From NCBI GenBank assembly GCA_036939975.1, contig JALLPB010000265.1, positions 1-18,819 on the forward strand: a stretch of DNA of 18,819 bases, given 5' to 3'. How positions within the stretch are numbered: position 1 is the first letter of the stretch; every line of letters begins with the position of its first letter. Source of the stretch: Cyclostephanos tholiformis. Lineage: Eukaryota > Bacillariophyta > Thalassiosirophyceae > Thalassiosirales > Thalassiosiraceae. Below, one piece after another: positions 1-9,317 of this stretch. The translations under genes and the position numbers were made by a program. The notes below the pieces were generated by a model. The model was not told the DNA's origin, searched no databases, and saw nothing but the letters and a program-made list of their open reading frames with translations.

Positions 1-354
1 CTATTTTCTTGATTGTCGGTTTCAGTTGAACCCCTTTTCAATGTGTGAAGATGTTAAAAAAAATAATGAGTGAGTTTGTGTGTATATTTGTTTTCTCACA
101 AATGAAAGATGCTTGAAACAATTTTATACCATTTATAACTAGAACCAGTATTATCCCCATGAAGCTCATCAATCATTGTTACTTCTTTCTGTGAATCACT
201 GCCAAAATTACTTGTAAATGAAGAACAACTCTGGTTTTAAAAAATTATGACAAGACTTCTCATCAAACATAAAGGGAAAATGAAAAGGAAGCACAACAAT
301 AAAAAGCAAAAAGCTAATTCAAGAGACGCAGTGGCAGCCAAGGGCAAGGATGAG
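1..354. other. AT-rich non-coding DNA
   Basis: No reading frame, RNA gene or repeat recognised. Confidence 0.5.
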
Positions 355-450
355 GGCTAGGGCGAGGGTGAGGGAGGGTGGGAGTAGGGGTGAGGGCGAG
401 AGCGAGGGCCTTCTCTCTGCTCTCTTCTCTCTCTCTATTCTATTATTCAT
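355..450 (+). repeat. GA-rich then CT-rich microsatellite
   Basis: A gagggc/gagggt repeat (about 355-408) is followed directly by ctctct-type sequence (about 410-436). Purine and pyrimidine tracts on the same strand can fold back on each other. Confidence 0.8.
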
Positions 451-510
451 AAAATAATAATTCTAACACCAACTCGGTATTTTTTGCCTCTCTGGATTTT
501 TCTGCTCCTG

Positions 511-590
511 AGCTCCCGCCAAAAGGACATCTACTGGCAACATGTAAATTGTCTGCCATCATACCAGTAGATGTCCTTATGGCGCGAGCC
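511..590. repeat. Hairpin with 27-bp arms and 26-nt loop
   Basis: Arms 511-537 and 564-590 are reverse complements with three mismatches. The inner 14 bp (AGGACATCTACTGG at 524-537 against CCAGTAGATGTCCT at 564-577) are perfect. The low decay compared with the surrounding sequence suggests a young element or a maintained structure. Confidence 0.8.
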
Positions 591-689
591 ATTACCACAC
601 CAACAGAAATGGCGGGAGGAGTTTTCCGATGAAAAAATTCGGAAAAATCTTGGAGGGAACATAGTTCCAATAGGCAAAAACTTGGTGGG

Positions 690-805
690 AACAAGTGATC
701 CGATCGGAACCCGAACCGGAATCGGAAGAAATTGGGTCAAAAAAGGGTCCGGAATCGGAAATTTTCCGGAATTCTCCGGAATTCCGCTCGGAATTCACAA
801 CCAAG
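690..805 (+). repeat. Degenerate CCGGAAT/GGAATTC repeat
   Basis: About eight occurrences of cggaat or ccgaac variants within about 100 bp, including overlapping palindromes (ttccggaattctccggaatt). No coding meaning was recognised. Confidence 0.6.
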
Positions 806-819
806 ACTCCAACCTTTAT

Positions 820-897
820 GCCCTCATTGTTGTCCTCATCATCATCCTTGTTGTTGTCCTTGTTGTTGTCCTTGTCATCATCCTCATAGTCCTTTTG
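820..897 (+). repeat. Trinucleotide-type microsatellite (ttgttgtcc/catcatcct)
   Basis: 9-bp units such as ttgttgtcc alternate with catcatcct. The minus strand would encode Asp/Asn/Lys repeats like the tail of the SWIM gene, but no domain lies on either side, so it is recorded only as a repeat. Confidence 0.8.
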
Positions 898-957
898 TGC
901 TGGCTGGTTGACAAACAGGAGAAAAGAATATGTGTGATACAAGAATGGCGGAATACA

Positions 958-1163
958 CCAGGTGTGACTGATGAACGTCAACAAATTGCCAGTGAGGCAC
1001 ATGAACAGGTATGAACACGGAGGTGAGACTCACAAACTGACAGCAATGACTGAGTGAGACACAAGAACAAAATTTAGCAATAGGTGTGTATATACAAATG
1101 GACTGGCATATGACCAGGTGTGATATGATTTCCAACAACTCACCTGATGATACATGAACAGGT
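958..1163 (+). repeat. Diverged direct repeat, two copies about 156 bp apart
   Basis: Copy 1 (958-1010) and copy 2 (1114-1163) both start CCAGGTGTGA, contain TGAT...CAACAA, and end ACATGAACAGGT, with substitutions and small gaps between. Confidence 0.6.
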
Positions 1164-2140
1164 GGTCAATGATGGTGTGATATTTCTATGGCATTTTTCA
1201 AAAGTGAGTATAAATGACCTATTTTCCGCATTCATTTTTGTTATTGTGTTGGCATTGTTATTGGGAACCAGGCAATTTTGTTTGCTTGTGTGAATGGTAG
1301 CCTACGTGCCAAATTTTGGGCCTAGCATAGTACTTAAGTAGGTACCAGTTTACTTGGTCTTTTGGGTCCTACCATAGAAACAGTAATTATTTGACCCAAA
1401 AGACAACTCATTTTTTTAAGGAAGCGGACCCCCCCCCATGTTGGCCCTTCATTTGACCCCTTGCCATCATTGGGAGCCAATCTCCCGCTATTGGTAGCTG
1501 CATCACACCATATGGATGTGGCGTGTGTCACAGCGTAGCCCAATTTGGCAGGCAAGGGGAGTGCCGGCATGCTTTCACATTGGGGGCAAATTGTTACATT
1601 TGAAAATTCATAGCAGATGCTCTAAACGCCCAATTGATGGGGCTTTTGGGGCTGGAGATGCAATTGAAATTAGCATAATCGAAATATTAACACATTAATT
1701 AAACTAGCCTATCGTCACGGTTGTTTGATTGTTCTGTAATGTTGGGAGAGTGCTTCAATTTCTCGGCGATCGATCACCTCTTGCATGCATGGAATTTTCA
1801 ACCAGTTTGTTGTGGCTTTGATGAAGCCCAAATCATCCCCCCCCCCCCCCGATGCAATGGAGGGACCCCAGAGCAGTTTCCACATCTAAATACGATGGGA
1901 ATTTGATCCCCTCCACTCCGATTCAGCACTTGATGATCAATCCCCCTTTAATCTTCAATAATATTACAATTAAGGTTGGGAGCGGGATTGCAATTAAACA
2001 AGCATTATGCTAGCTAAAAAAATTGTTACAAAAACCCAGACTTGAAAGGCCAGTTAACTAAGTAGATATATATGGTAGCATCTACCATACTACAGATTAT
2101 GGAACAATTGAACTTTCCGACTCGTTTTGAGGGATTTCTG
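1164..2140. other. Non-coding DNA with C-runs
   Basis: Only short reading frames without protein-like character. C homopolymers lie near 1430-1437 and 1839-1850. Nothing else recognised. Confidence 0.5.
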
Positions 2141-2143
2141 CCA

Positions 2144-2191
2144 AGAGGGGTGGAATTTTCCCTTACCCAGGCCACACTGCTTAAATTACTC
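2144..2191 (+). repeat. Dispersed repeat, copy 1 (second copy 15261-15307)
   Basis: Starts AGAGGGGTGGAA and ends CTGCTTAAATTACTC, as does the second copy about 13 kb away in the same orientation. The middle (attttcccttacccaggcca) is similar with small gaps. Confidence 0.65.
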
Positions 2192-2308
2192 TGCTAAAAC
2201 TGAGGGAGGAAATTGGAAATACCTAGGTTTAGAGGTTCTCACTTTTTTCACCTCAATGCTATATTGTATTCAAATACAGGAAAGGAAGGAGGGGGGCACT
2301 GGAAATGA

Positions 2309-2668
2309 CTGTCTCCACTCTGTGAATGGCGCAGACTTCTGCCTCACAATCCTTTTTATGACTTCACATACAAGAGGAGTGGGTACTGTTACAAGAAGGT
2401 AGGTTTGTGCAGCATTAAGTGGAATGGGCCATACAAGCGGAATGACAAGATTATATTCAAGGATGCATTGGTGAAAATGTTGGAGGATGGTGAGTGGTGT
2501 ACAACAGATTGAGGTTACCATGGGAGTGCACCGGCAAAAGTGAAATGTCCTGGCAGATTACTTGAAGATCCTGATCCAGCCATGTAGGCTATGACGGCAA
2601 GGGTGAGGAGCCACCAGGAGACCGTCAATAAAATTTTGGGGGATATTGAACAGCCCTTATCATCATAA
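2309..2668 (+). pseudogene. PIF/Harbinger (IS5-like, DDE_Tnp_4 type) transposase remnant
   Basis: One frame, read through TGA 2510-2512 and TAG 2585-2587, gives HNPFYDFTYKRSGYCYKK, CSIKWNGPYKRNDKIIF, ALVKMLEDGEWCTTD, GYHGSAPAKVKCPG and MTARVRSHQETVNKIL, ending TAA. This is the C-terminal half of a DDE_Tnp_4 transposase: NGPY.....D..IF, then the second catalytic Asp in the (A/T)D-x-GYxG motif and the catalytic Glu in VRSxxETVN. A segment after YKKVGLC appears deleted and the N-terminal third with the first Asp is missing, so it is a dead fragment. The stops fall at D-x-GY and M-x-AM, where CGA and CAG are plausible ancestors. Confidence 0.6.
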
Positions 2669-4411
2669 TATTATCAAACACTAGGCTGTGTTTGAGCTCT
2701 CATTTGTCTTATGCAACTTTTGTTGCAAGCTAACCCCTTGAGCTTCAATTGTTCTTTAATTTAGAGTCAAGAAGTTATCCTTATAATCAGAAATATGTCA
2801 TGTCCAATCTAAAAACAAAAGCTCAACTGTTATCAAAAATGTAATCTTTTACTCTTGTGGGAAGACTTGGGGATTCATTAAAAACCCCCAACCAAGATGT
2901 CAGAATGAATGAGAGAAGAAGAAGAAAGACAAAAACAAGAAGCTCCACCTTTTCTTAACATGCCAAAGATAGTGGCAGCCACTGATTGGAATGATGAAAA
3001 CAACAAAATTGCACCCCCCTGCCTTTGCTTCCTCAATGCCAACAACATCAGCCTAGCTTAATACAAGCTCATCCACCAGTTCAGCTAAGGTGGTTTCCCA
3101 GACTTGTTTGCATCAGGAATGACACAAACACTTTACCTTGGCAACTTCCTTTATGCAGACTCATTTCTCTGAGAAATTTCATGGTCTTTGCCTTCCGTGA
3201 AAAGGAACCAAACTCAATGAGCTAACAAATGGACTACCTCATTTGTCATTTAATCCAAGAACAAGGTCAGAAGAAGTGCATCGACGATATCAAAGCATCA
3301 CTCAAGCAGATAATGCACATACTTAAGGACTTTGTTGGCCTTGGGACCCAACTCCAACTGTTTGCAATAGCATTGTCCATATTTTTTGCCAGCAAGAGCA
3401 TCTGCACAGAGAAGCTAAAACACATTCTCTGCAATGTCCATATTTTTGGCATATTGCAAAAAATCGAGGATGGCTATAAATATTTTTGTTATCTCTCTAG
3501 GTATGTTAAAAAGTATTTTTTGTAAATTTTTTTCTGTCCATCATCCAAATATCAAATAAACAAATTTTTTAGTGAATTGGGGGTGTATTTATTATCCCAT
3601 GCTTGGTGCTATTATGCCCCAGGGCAGGATGTACTACATAGAGTGTAGATAGAGGATGTATGATACCTATCAATTTCTACCACACTCTAACACAAATCCT
3701 CCCGATGTAAATATTATGGAGATATCAGATCTCATCTATCCCCACCAGAGGCGCAACTCCATTGCTGCTGTTGGTCCTACCATCACTTGCTTGGGGCAAA
3801 CAATCCTCAACTTTCTCTTTGGTAGCACCTCTAACCAGGAGCACATCATCCTCATGTCCTCATCGTTGTATTCCACCTGCAAGGCTTGATGGCAACATAT
3901 ATAAATACCCCCCTGCAAGTCTCCATCCCGGCAGATAATACTCGCTAAAATGCCCCTTGTTGAGGATCATCGTCTATCCATCGTGATGTACCACCCCTCC
4001 CCCCCCCAATGTCATGTAGATTCAGGAAGCATGACGTATTAAAAAATATGGTGTGTGATGGATGCACGGGGAACAAGTTGAGGCTTAAGAGTGCAGTTTA
4101 AATGGACAGATGCCAACAGACATCAGAGGTGACATCACAGTTCCCTGTTCTGTGAGAGAATAGCAATAAATCTAGGTCATACTTCTCCCCAATGATTGTC
4201 TCTTAAGTGGTGCACCATGTTCAACTTTGTCTTTGGACTTGGAAGAAGGCAGAAGACTTTGGTTGTTGCATTCTTGTGCTGAGGTCATCTGTTGCAATTA
4301 CATTGAGACCAACTCTTTGCTGATTGCGGTGCAAATAGCGCCGAAATAAGTGGCTTATGCGGATAGTGCCAAAACCAATCTGGGCTTTTTGCCCCCCCTT
4401 TTAATTGTTAA
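2669..4411. other. Mostly non-coding DNA with weak coding-like frames
   Basis: A block at about 2853-2905 resembles 15850-15912 (see findings). A 98-aa plus frame (3229-3525) and a minus frame at about 3736-3918 (with MCSWLEVLPKRKLRIVCPKQ) have some protein character, but no family was recognised and flanking frames are broken. A TATATAAATA lies at about 3897. A C-run lies near 4003. No gene is called. Confidence 0.4.
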
Positions 4412-4565
4412 TTTTGGCCACTGGCACAATTGAATCAAATGCCACTGCACCTCAATAACATTTTTTGGCCGGCTGGCATGATTGAATCAATGTCGCTGCA
4501 CCTCACTAACAATCATCGCTTGGCTGGCACAATTAAATTGAATGTGTAAATCCCATGGCAGCGCA
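4412..4565 (+). repeat. Degenerate 51-bp tandem repeat, about three copies
   Basis: TTGGCC-(gg)CTGGCAC-AATTGAATCAA...CTGCACCTCA recurs with a 51-bp period: TTGGCC at 4414 and 4465, CTGGCA at about 4421, 4473 and 4524. The third copy is more diverged. Related gccattg/gctgagg phrases continue to about 4950 without a clear period. Confidence 0.7.
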
Positions 4566-5111
4566 ATTATTAATTTGAATGCTGTGCAGCAATTGATACT
4601 TGGCCGATGGGTTTTATTTGAATGCCACCGCACAGCAAAGCTGATCCCCCTGGCTATTTGCCCATATTGATTGTAGCTTATGGCACTCGTGCCAAGGCCA
4701 ATCAAGATTTTGATTGTTGCTTTTTGGCGCCAAGGCTGTTGGGCCATTGCACCGATACAAATCAATGCAACCACACCAATGCCAATCCTATTTTGAATGT
4801 TGATTATTGTGCTATGGCATTTATTGACATTGTGCCAAAGCTATCCCATTATCTTGCTGCAGCCACACTACTATTGTGAGGGGCTTTCTAATTGTAATTG
4901 CGCTGAGGCTATTTGCTGCCATTGTGCTGAGGTTACCTCATGGAATGTACTGATGCCATTTTCTGACATCGTGCTTATGTTGCTGATTGCCGATGTGCCT
5001 CTGCAGATGCAAGCATTATGTCCCATATCTAATAATGTCAACTGGTCAGGATCTCTAAAGTCTATTCAGTTCACATTAGTTCTTATCCAGGGGATACCTT
5101 GGAAGAATTAG

Positions 5112-5330
5112 TTTCAGCAGTCATGTACAGCACAAGCTATCATCCCACTACTGATTGCAAGGTTTGCTGGCCAGATTGATTGCACAATTTTCTGGCCAGA
5201 ACATCAGATTCACCTCTCCAGAACCCATGATGTAGATGATGAAGAATTGAGCAGGGACATTGTCATTGGATACCAAGGGCACCATATGCGCACATTGCCC
5301 TGAGTTTTTGCACACACTGGGGTGGTTCCC
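5112..5330 (+). pseudogene. Unrecognised coding-like fragment
   Basis: One plus frame between TAG 5109-5111 and about 5330 reads as protein-like sequence, including GQIDCTIFWPEHQIHLS and DEELSRDIVIGYQGHH, and passes through a TGA near 5299. No family was recognised. It could be a fragment of a mobile-element gene or chance; evidence is composition only. Confidence 0.25.
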
Positions 5331-5460
5331 TGGTGACATCTCTCTCCCTGACGGCATTACTAGGGGGTCCACAAGAAAAAATGTCATTTTTTCAAATAGC
5401 CTCTGGACCAATTCTGAGTATCCCAATTCACTTAAAAACATGTTAATATGGTGTTTGTAA

Positions 5461-5652
5461 ATTTTCGTTGAAAAAAAATGACCCCTTCCTTACCTACAAA
5501 CCCCCCAAAGTCAGCGTTTTTTTGTATTAGTGACTGGACTAGTGACTCAGTTGGCTTCACTAGTGATTGACCCTTTACTGGCTTTTCTACTAAGGAATAG
5601 TAAGTATCTGAGTAGGATTTTGATTGTAATACATATATATGCTTATACCCCA
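5461..5652. other. Short intergenic stretch after the element gene
   Basis: AT-rich. It contains CAAACCCCCC...GTCAGC at about 5500, similar to phrases near 2880 and 15875. No gene. Confidence 0.4.
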
Positions 5653-7440
5653 TTAGTCACTATCACTATCACTACTGTCGGTCCCATAATCCAGCACACT
5701 TTCTTCTCCATCATCACTATCACTGCTCTGTATATCATCATTGCTGTCATCATCATCAACATTCAGATTCGTGTAGTCCTCCGCATCTACATTTTCATCG
5801 ACCATATCATGATAGTTTTCGAAGAGTTCCACATCAATGTCCATTCGCCACCCAAATTCACTCTTCTTCTTCCACTTGTTTGGTTGCAGCACTTGGTTGC
5901 TGGTGCTGCTTTCCTCCTCTAAGTCTGGCATGGCATCCCAAAGTACCTTTACTGTTGGCGGCACCTCGCTAACCTTTTCAATCACCTTTCCTTGGCACCA
6001 CCGATACTCATATTCTTGTTCTCTCTCTTTTGTACTGTCTCCAACAACGTATGGCCAACACACATCTATTCTCTCTCCAACCAGCTCGTCAAGTGTTGGC
6101 ATTTCTTGTGGCTGCAAATAAGCATACATTCCACTCTCCTCCCCTCTAGCCTCTCTCTCAATACGTAGCTTCTTTGCCACCTCTTGTATCTGTTCTTCAC
6201 TTTCAAAGTACTTCATGTCCAACTGTCATACCTCATTGGTCAATGTGCCTAGTACAGGCAATGGGCAGCGTTGTGGCAGATCTACTGGAGGTTTGTCTGG
6301 GATCTCCATATTCTGCTCCTTTCTGATAATCATTCCTAGATGATCTGAGAGCTCACGGATAGATCTTTGTTGATGGTTATGAATCATGGTGATGTGAAAT
6401 TGTGTCCAACCAAATCCCTTACTAGTACGTATATAAATGTTGTTCTTGAGGGCATCTCTCTTGGCACTATCTGAGTTTAGCTTCTTCAATGTTTGTGCCA
6501 CGACCTTGGGGTCTCCCTTCATGCAGTATTTCGAATCGTAGAGCTTACGGAAGAATGTCCTCTCGATTGTCTTCTCTGCTGCCTTCTTCTCTCCTAATTC
6601 TCTTGCTATCTCTACCTTCATCCTTTTAGTGTTTCTCTGTCTCTTCACTTCCTCATTGTTCTTCACGCAAGTTGCGGGTGCATCTCGGACACCAACTTCC
6701 AACAGTGCTTGTTGCAATTCTTTGTCAAACTGCAGAAAGATACCATTTGATTTCATGCTGTCACCTGACTTCCTCTTAGATGGAACTGATCTGTCGAACA
6801 GATGATTCCTCTTGGCATCACTAATTGCTGCTGCACTTGACAAGTGAATTTGGTTCCCGGTCTGCACGTTTCTTGTACACCCTCCCAAAGCACTCTCGGC
6901 AACTTCATTCACTGCCATGACTCCTAATGTTGCCTGTTTGATATGCTCCGGGCAGTGCTCCCATGAAAATTCAGATTTGGATACTGAGAAATACTTATGA
7001 CTTGCCTTCTTTGGATCGTGAAATTCTCTCAGGAGTGTAGTCATCGCAACCGTTCCAAGTTCGACAACACAAGTCATGGTGTCAATATTGGTTTCGTTTG
7101 TGGGATTGAATAGCTCTGACCGAGCCCTCGGCCTCTTGGCTCAAGACTTGCCACATCATACGCTCTTTCTGCAGCTGTTTGAGTGAATACATCATCTTCT
7201 TCTCTGCATACCGGATAGTGATGTTCCACTGTTGCTTCTCAGTGTTGACATCATTCACATTACTTTTTGTTGCTCTTCCAAGGCTCTCTTCCTTCTATTA
7301 TGTGTCTCTGTCATCCTTGCCGCTTGCTTTTTCAGCCAAGCACTCTGCTTTCTTAGATCCGTCCATACACCCAAAAGTTCCTTCCAAGTCAATAACTCTG
7401 TCTCGTTCTTGCTTCTATTGGCATAGGAAAATAAATCTCA
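5653..7440 (-). pseudogene. Conserved C-terminal half of the same decayed element gene; Tudor-like domain and acidic tail
   Basis: Pieces in order: a coiled coil (ETELLTWKELLGVWTDLRKQ to RRKRALEEQQK), a shift near 7255-7275, NTEKQQWNITIRYAEKKMMY, a shift near 7112-7128, ELFNPTNETNID, then 7077-6226 with EHIKQATLGVMAVNEVAESA, SSAAAISDAKRN, GFGWTQFHITMIHNH and PVDLPQRCPLPVLGT. TGA at 6226-6228 separates this from 6225-5653, which is in the same frame. The last part contains LVGERIDVCWPYVV, YRWCQGKVIEKVSE, TVKVLWDAMPD and WRMDIDVELFENYHD, a small beta-barrel pattern like Tudor/agenet readers (inference), then an Asp/Ser tail ending TAA. I recall this motif series (AVNExAES, GFGWxxFHIT, YxWCxGKV..WD) as a large multicopy family in diatoms, without a named function. 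Two frameshifts and two TGA codons make this copy inactive. Confidence 0.65.
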
Positions 7441-8592
7441 AGCACGTTTCATCATGTCTTTGGCTTCCACTTGAATTAATTGTATCAAATTGTTGGATGT
7501 CTTTGACTCCAACTGTAGGCAACGTTGCAGGTCCTTTTTGTCGGCAAAGAGAGTCTTGAGACAATGCCTGGCTTTGTGGAAGTCTTTCTTCATACAAATG
7601 TTCCCTTCTAGGAGGCATTGATTGATCCTCTTTACCTTGGCCTTTGTAGGAGAATGACCTTGGTTAGGAAGGCTACTTGCAACAGGCAGAGTTGACTCAT
7701 CTGGGTTAGTTGTTCTTTGGTGACGATATTGTTCGTAATCAAAACTTGACCTTTTGTGATCACCAGTCTGACTATGTTGCAACTTGTGGCATAGTTTCCT
7801 TGGTCGTTTCTTGAAATATTGTCTTGATGTGTGAACACAGGAATCCTTTTCACTATCAAGCCATGTCACCACAAATAATGTGGAGGAAACATTCTCATCT
7901 GCAGAACCAAACTTTCCTATAAAAGAGTTAGTAGAGGGTTGGGGTTGGTTGTTCTTTACATTATTGGAAGGCCAACTGTAATCTAAGACACAAACCATCA
8001 ATGCAGCATCACGCACAGTAACTAAAACCTCCCCATTTACTGCCATATTACTGCTCAGTAAATTTTGTGTAGGATCTCCGGCGTACCCCTGAATTTCGTC
8101 AGGTGGGGAAACCCCAAAAACATTCCCATCACAAATGGTCTCACCTGCATTGTGGGTCATCATGGTCGGCTTGGCTTCATCATGGGGCATTGTGGTTGGC
8201 TTGCCCTTGTTGTGGGGCATCATGGTCGGCTTGCCCTTGTAGTTGGGCATCATGGTCAGCTTGCCCTTGTCATAGAGCATCGTGGTCGGCTTGCCTTCAT
8301 TGTTGGTCATCGTGGTCGGCTTGCCCTTGTCTTGGAGCATCGTGGTCGGCTTGCCTTCATCGTGGGACATCGTGGTCGACTTGCCCTTGTCATGGGGCAT
8401 CGTGGTCGACTCGCCCACGTCGTGGGGAATTGTAGTTGGCTCCCCCTTGTCATGGGGCATCGTGGCCGGCTTGCCCACGTCGTGGGGAATAGTGGTCGGC
8501 TTGCCCTGCTCATCATGGGGCATCGTGGTCAGCTCACCCTCGTCGTGGGGAATTGTGTTCGGATCCCAGTCAAACCCCTTAAAAATCCTCAT
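7441..8592 (-). pseudogene. N-terminal half of a decayed mobile-element-type gene, with coding minisatellite
   Basis: Open from ATG 8592 (MRIFKGFDWDPN) to TGA 7438-7440. Residues of about 5-145 are a tandem decapeptide of PHDKGKPTTM type. Next come a non-repetitive part with VLDYSWPSNN and STLFVVTWLDSEKDS, a basic segment (KKRPRKLCHKLQ), and a Lys/Leu-rich helical region ending LIQVEAKDMMKRA. After the TGA the same frame continues without a break (DLFSYANRSKNETELLTWK), so the TGA interrupts a longer protein. Minus is chosen as coding strand over the open plus-strand frames because only the minus frame continues into non-repetitive, protein-like sequence. Function unknown. The start is uncertain because the 5' end lies in a duplicated block (8577-8665). 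Confidence 0.5.
8155..8575 (+). repeat. 30-bp minisatellite, about 14 units, in coding frame on the minus strand
   Basis: Units recur at 8161, 8191, 8221, 8251, 8281, 8311, 8341, 8371, 8401, 8431, 8461 and 8491, and then two more after a 3-nt insertion near 8513. The plus-strand unit resembles cgtggtcggcttgcccttgt followed by catggggcat; on the minus strand it encodes PHDKGKPTTM. Because 30 is a multiple of three, several frames on both strands stay open through it, which creates spurious ORFs. Confidence 0.95.
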
Positions 8593-8850
8593 GCAACCAC
8601 AACCTAATGCATTGTAGGCAATTTAGAGGGGTGCCGGGAGAGGGGGGGTGATGGAATTGCAATGGAGAAAGGTCAGCAGTGCGATGCTGGAAAATAATAA
8701 AAAAATGATAATGTAATACTATTATATTGATCACCTTGAATCCCCCTGTCCCCCCCCTTCAATATCCTCACGCGAACGCAACCTATCGCATTGTATGCAA
8801 TTTAGATGGATGCTGGGAAAGAGGGAATGATGTAAATGCAAAGGGGGGGG
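8577..8850 (+). repeat. Diverged direct duplication of a block of about 90 bp
   Basis: 8577-8665 and 8757-8850 align with scattered substitutions. Shared landmarks in order are AATCCTCA/ATCCTCAC, CGCAACCTA/CACAACCTA, GCATTGTA, GCAATTTAGA and TGCTGGGA/TGCCGGGA, followed by a G run. The first copy overlaps the apparent start codon of the minus-strand element gene. The G run in the second copy reaches 10. Confidence 0.7.
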
Positions 8851-8860
8851 GGTGTGCCAA

Positions 8861-9317
8861 GGGAGTGGCACAATTTGATATTTTTCACGATTGCTGGGAT
8901 TCGCTCATGCCCAATCTGCCGGCGCAGCAAGCAACAATAAACTGACGCATGGCCGCTTGCAGGAAGGGTGTCGGGGACACATTTCCACCGGCAGAAGCCG
9001 TCTCCCTACAAGATTGGAGGCATAGGAGGGAGATTTGATGGCGGAAGTGGAAAAAACATCATCATGCGTGTGTGGTTTGCACAATGTTGCACAGAGAGCG
9101 AGATAAAAAATTGGGCGACGTAGTGGCAGCCCCCAGGGGAGGTGGCATGCCACTGCATCGGCCGATTTACTGATTCCTTCGTGCAAGGGGGGGGTTTAGC
9201 ATGCAAGGGGGGCACCACCGCCCAAGTATGTAGAAAGCAAAATCTTGGGGTATGTAGTTCGCTAAATTTGCTTCCTACTAACTTACTCTAATCGCTTACC
9301 AAAAAAGAACTCACACA
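8861..9317. other. Intergenic stretch between the two element genes
   Basis: GC-richer than its surroundings, with a G run (9187-9195) and the repeated phrase atgcaagggg/gtgcaagggg near 9181-9210. Short reading frames on both strands break quickly; none was recognised. No terminal inverted repeats of either flanking element could be identified here. Confidence 0.5.

Noticed and set aside
511..590. Hairpin as an intrinsic transcription terminator
   Set aside because: No T-run follows, no gene ends here, and the context is eukaryotic.
571..1014. Plus (147 aa) and minus (136 aa) frames around 570-1014
   Set aside because: They are produced by the CCGGAAT and ttgttgtcc repeats; hydrophobic or acidic runs come from the microsatellite and no domain or conserved start is visible.
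8155..8575. Regular 30-bp repeats as a CRISPR array
   Set aside because: Units are directly adjacent with no unique spacers, and the DNA is eukaryotic.
8065..8607. Plus-strand frames (180, 110 and 111 codons) over the 30-bp repeat
   Set aside because: They exist because the repeat period is a multiple of three; they contain almost only repeat and do not continue into unique protein-like sequence, unlike the minus frame.
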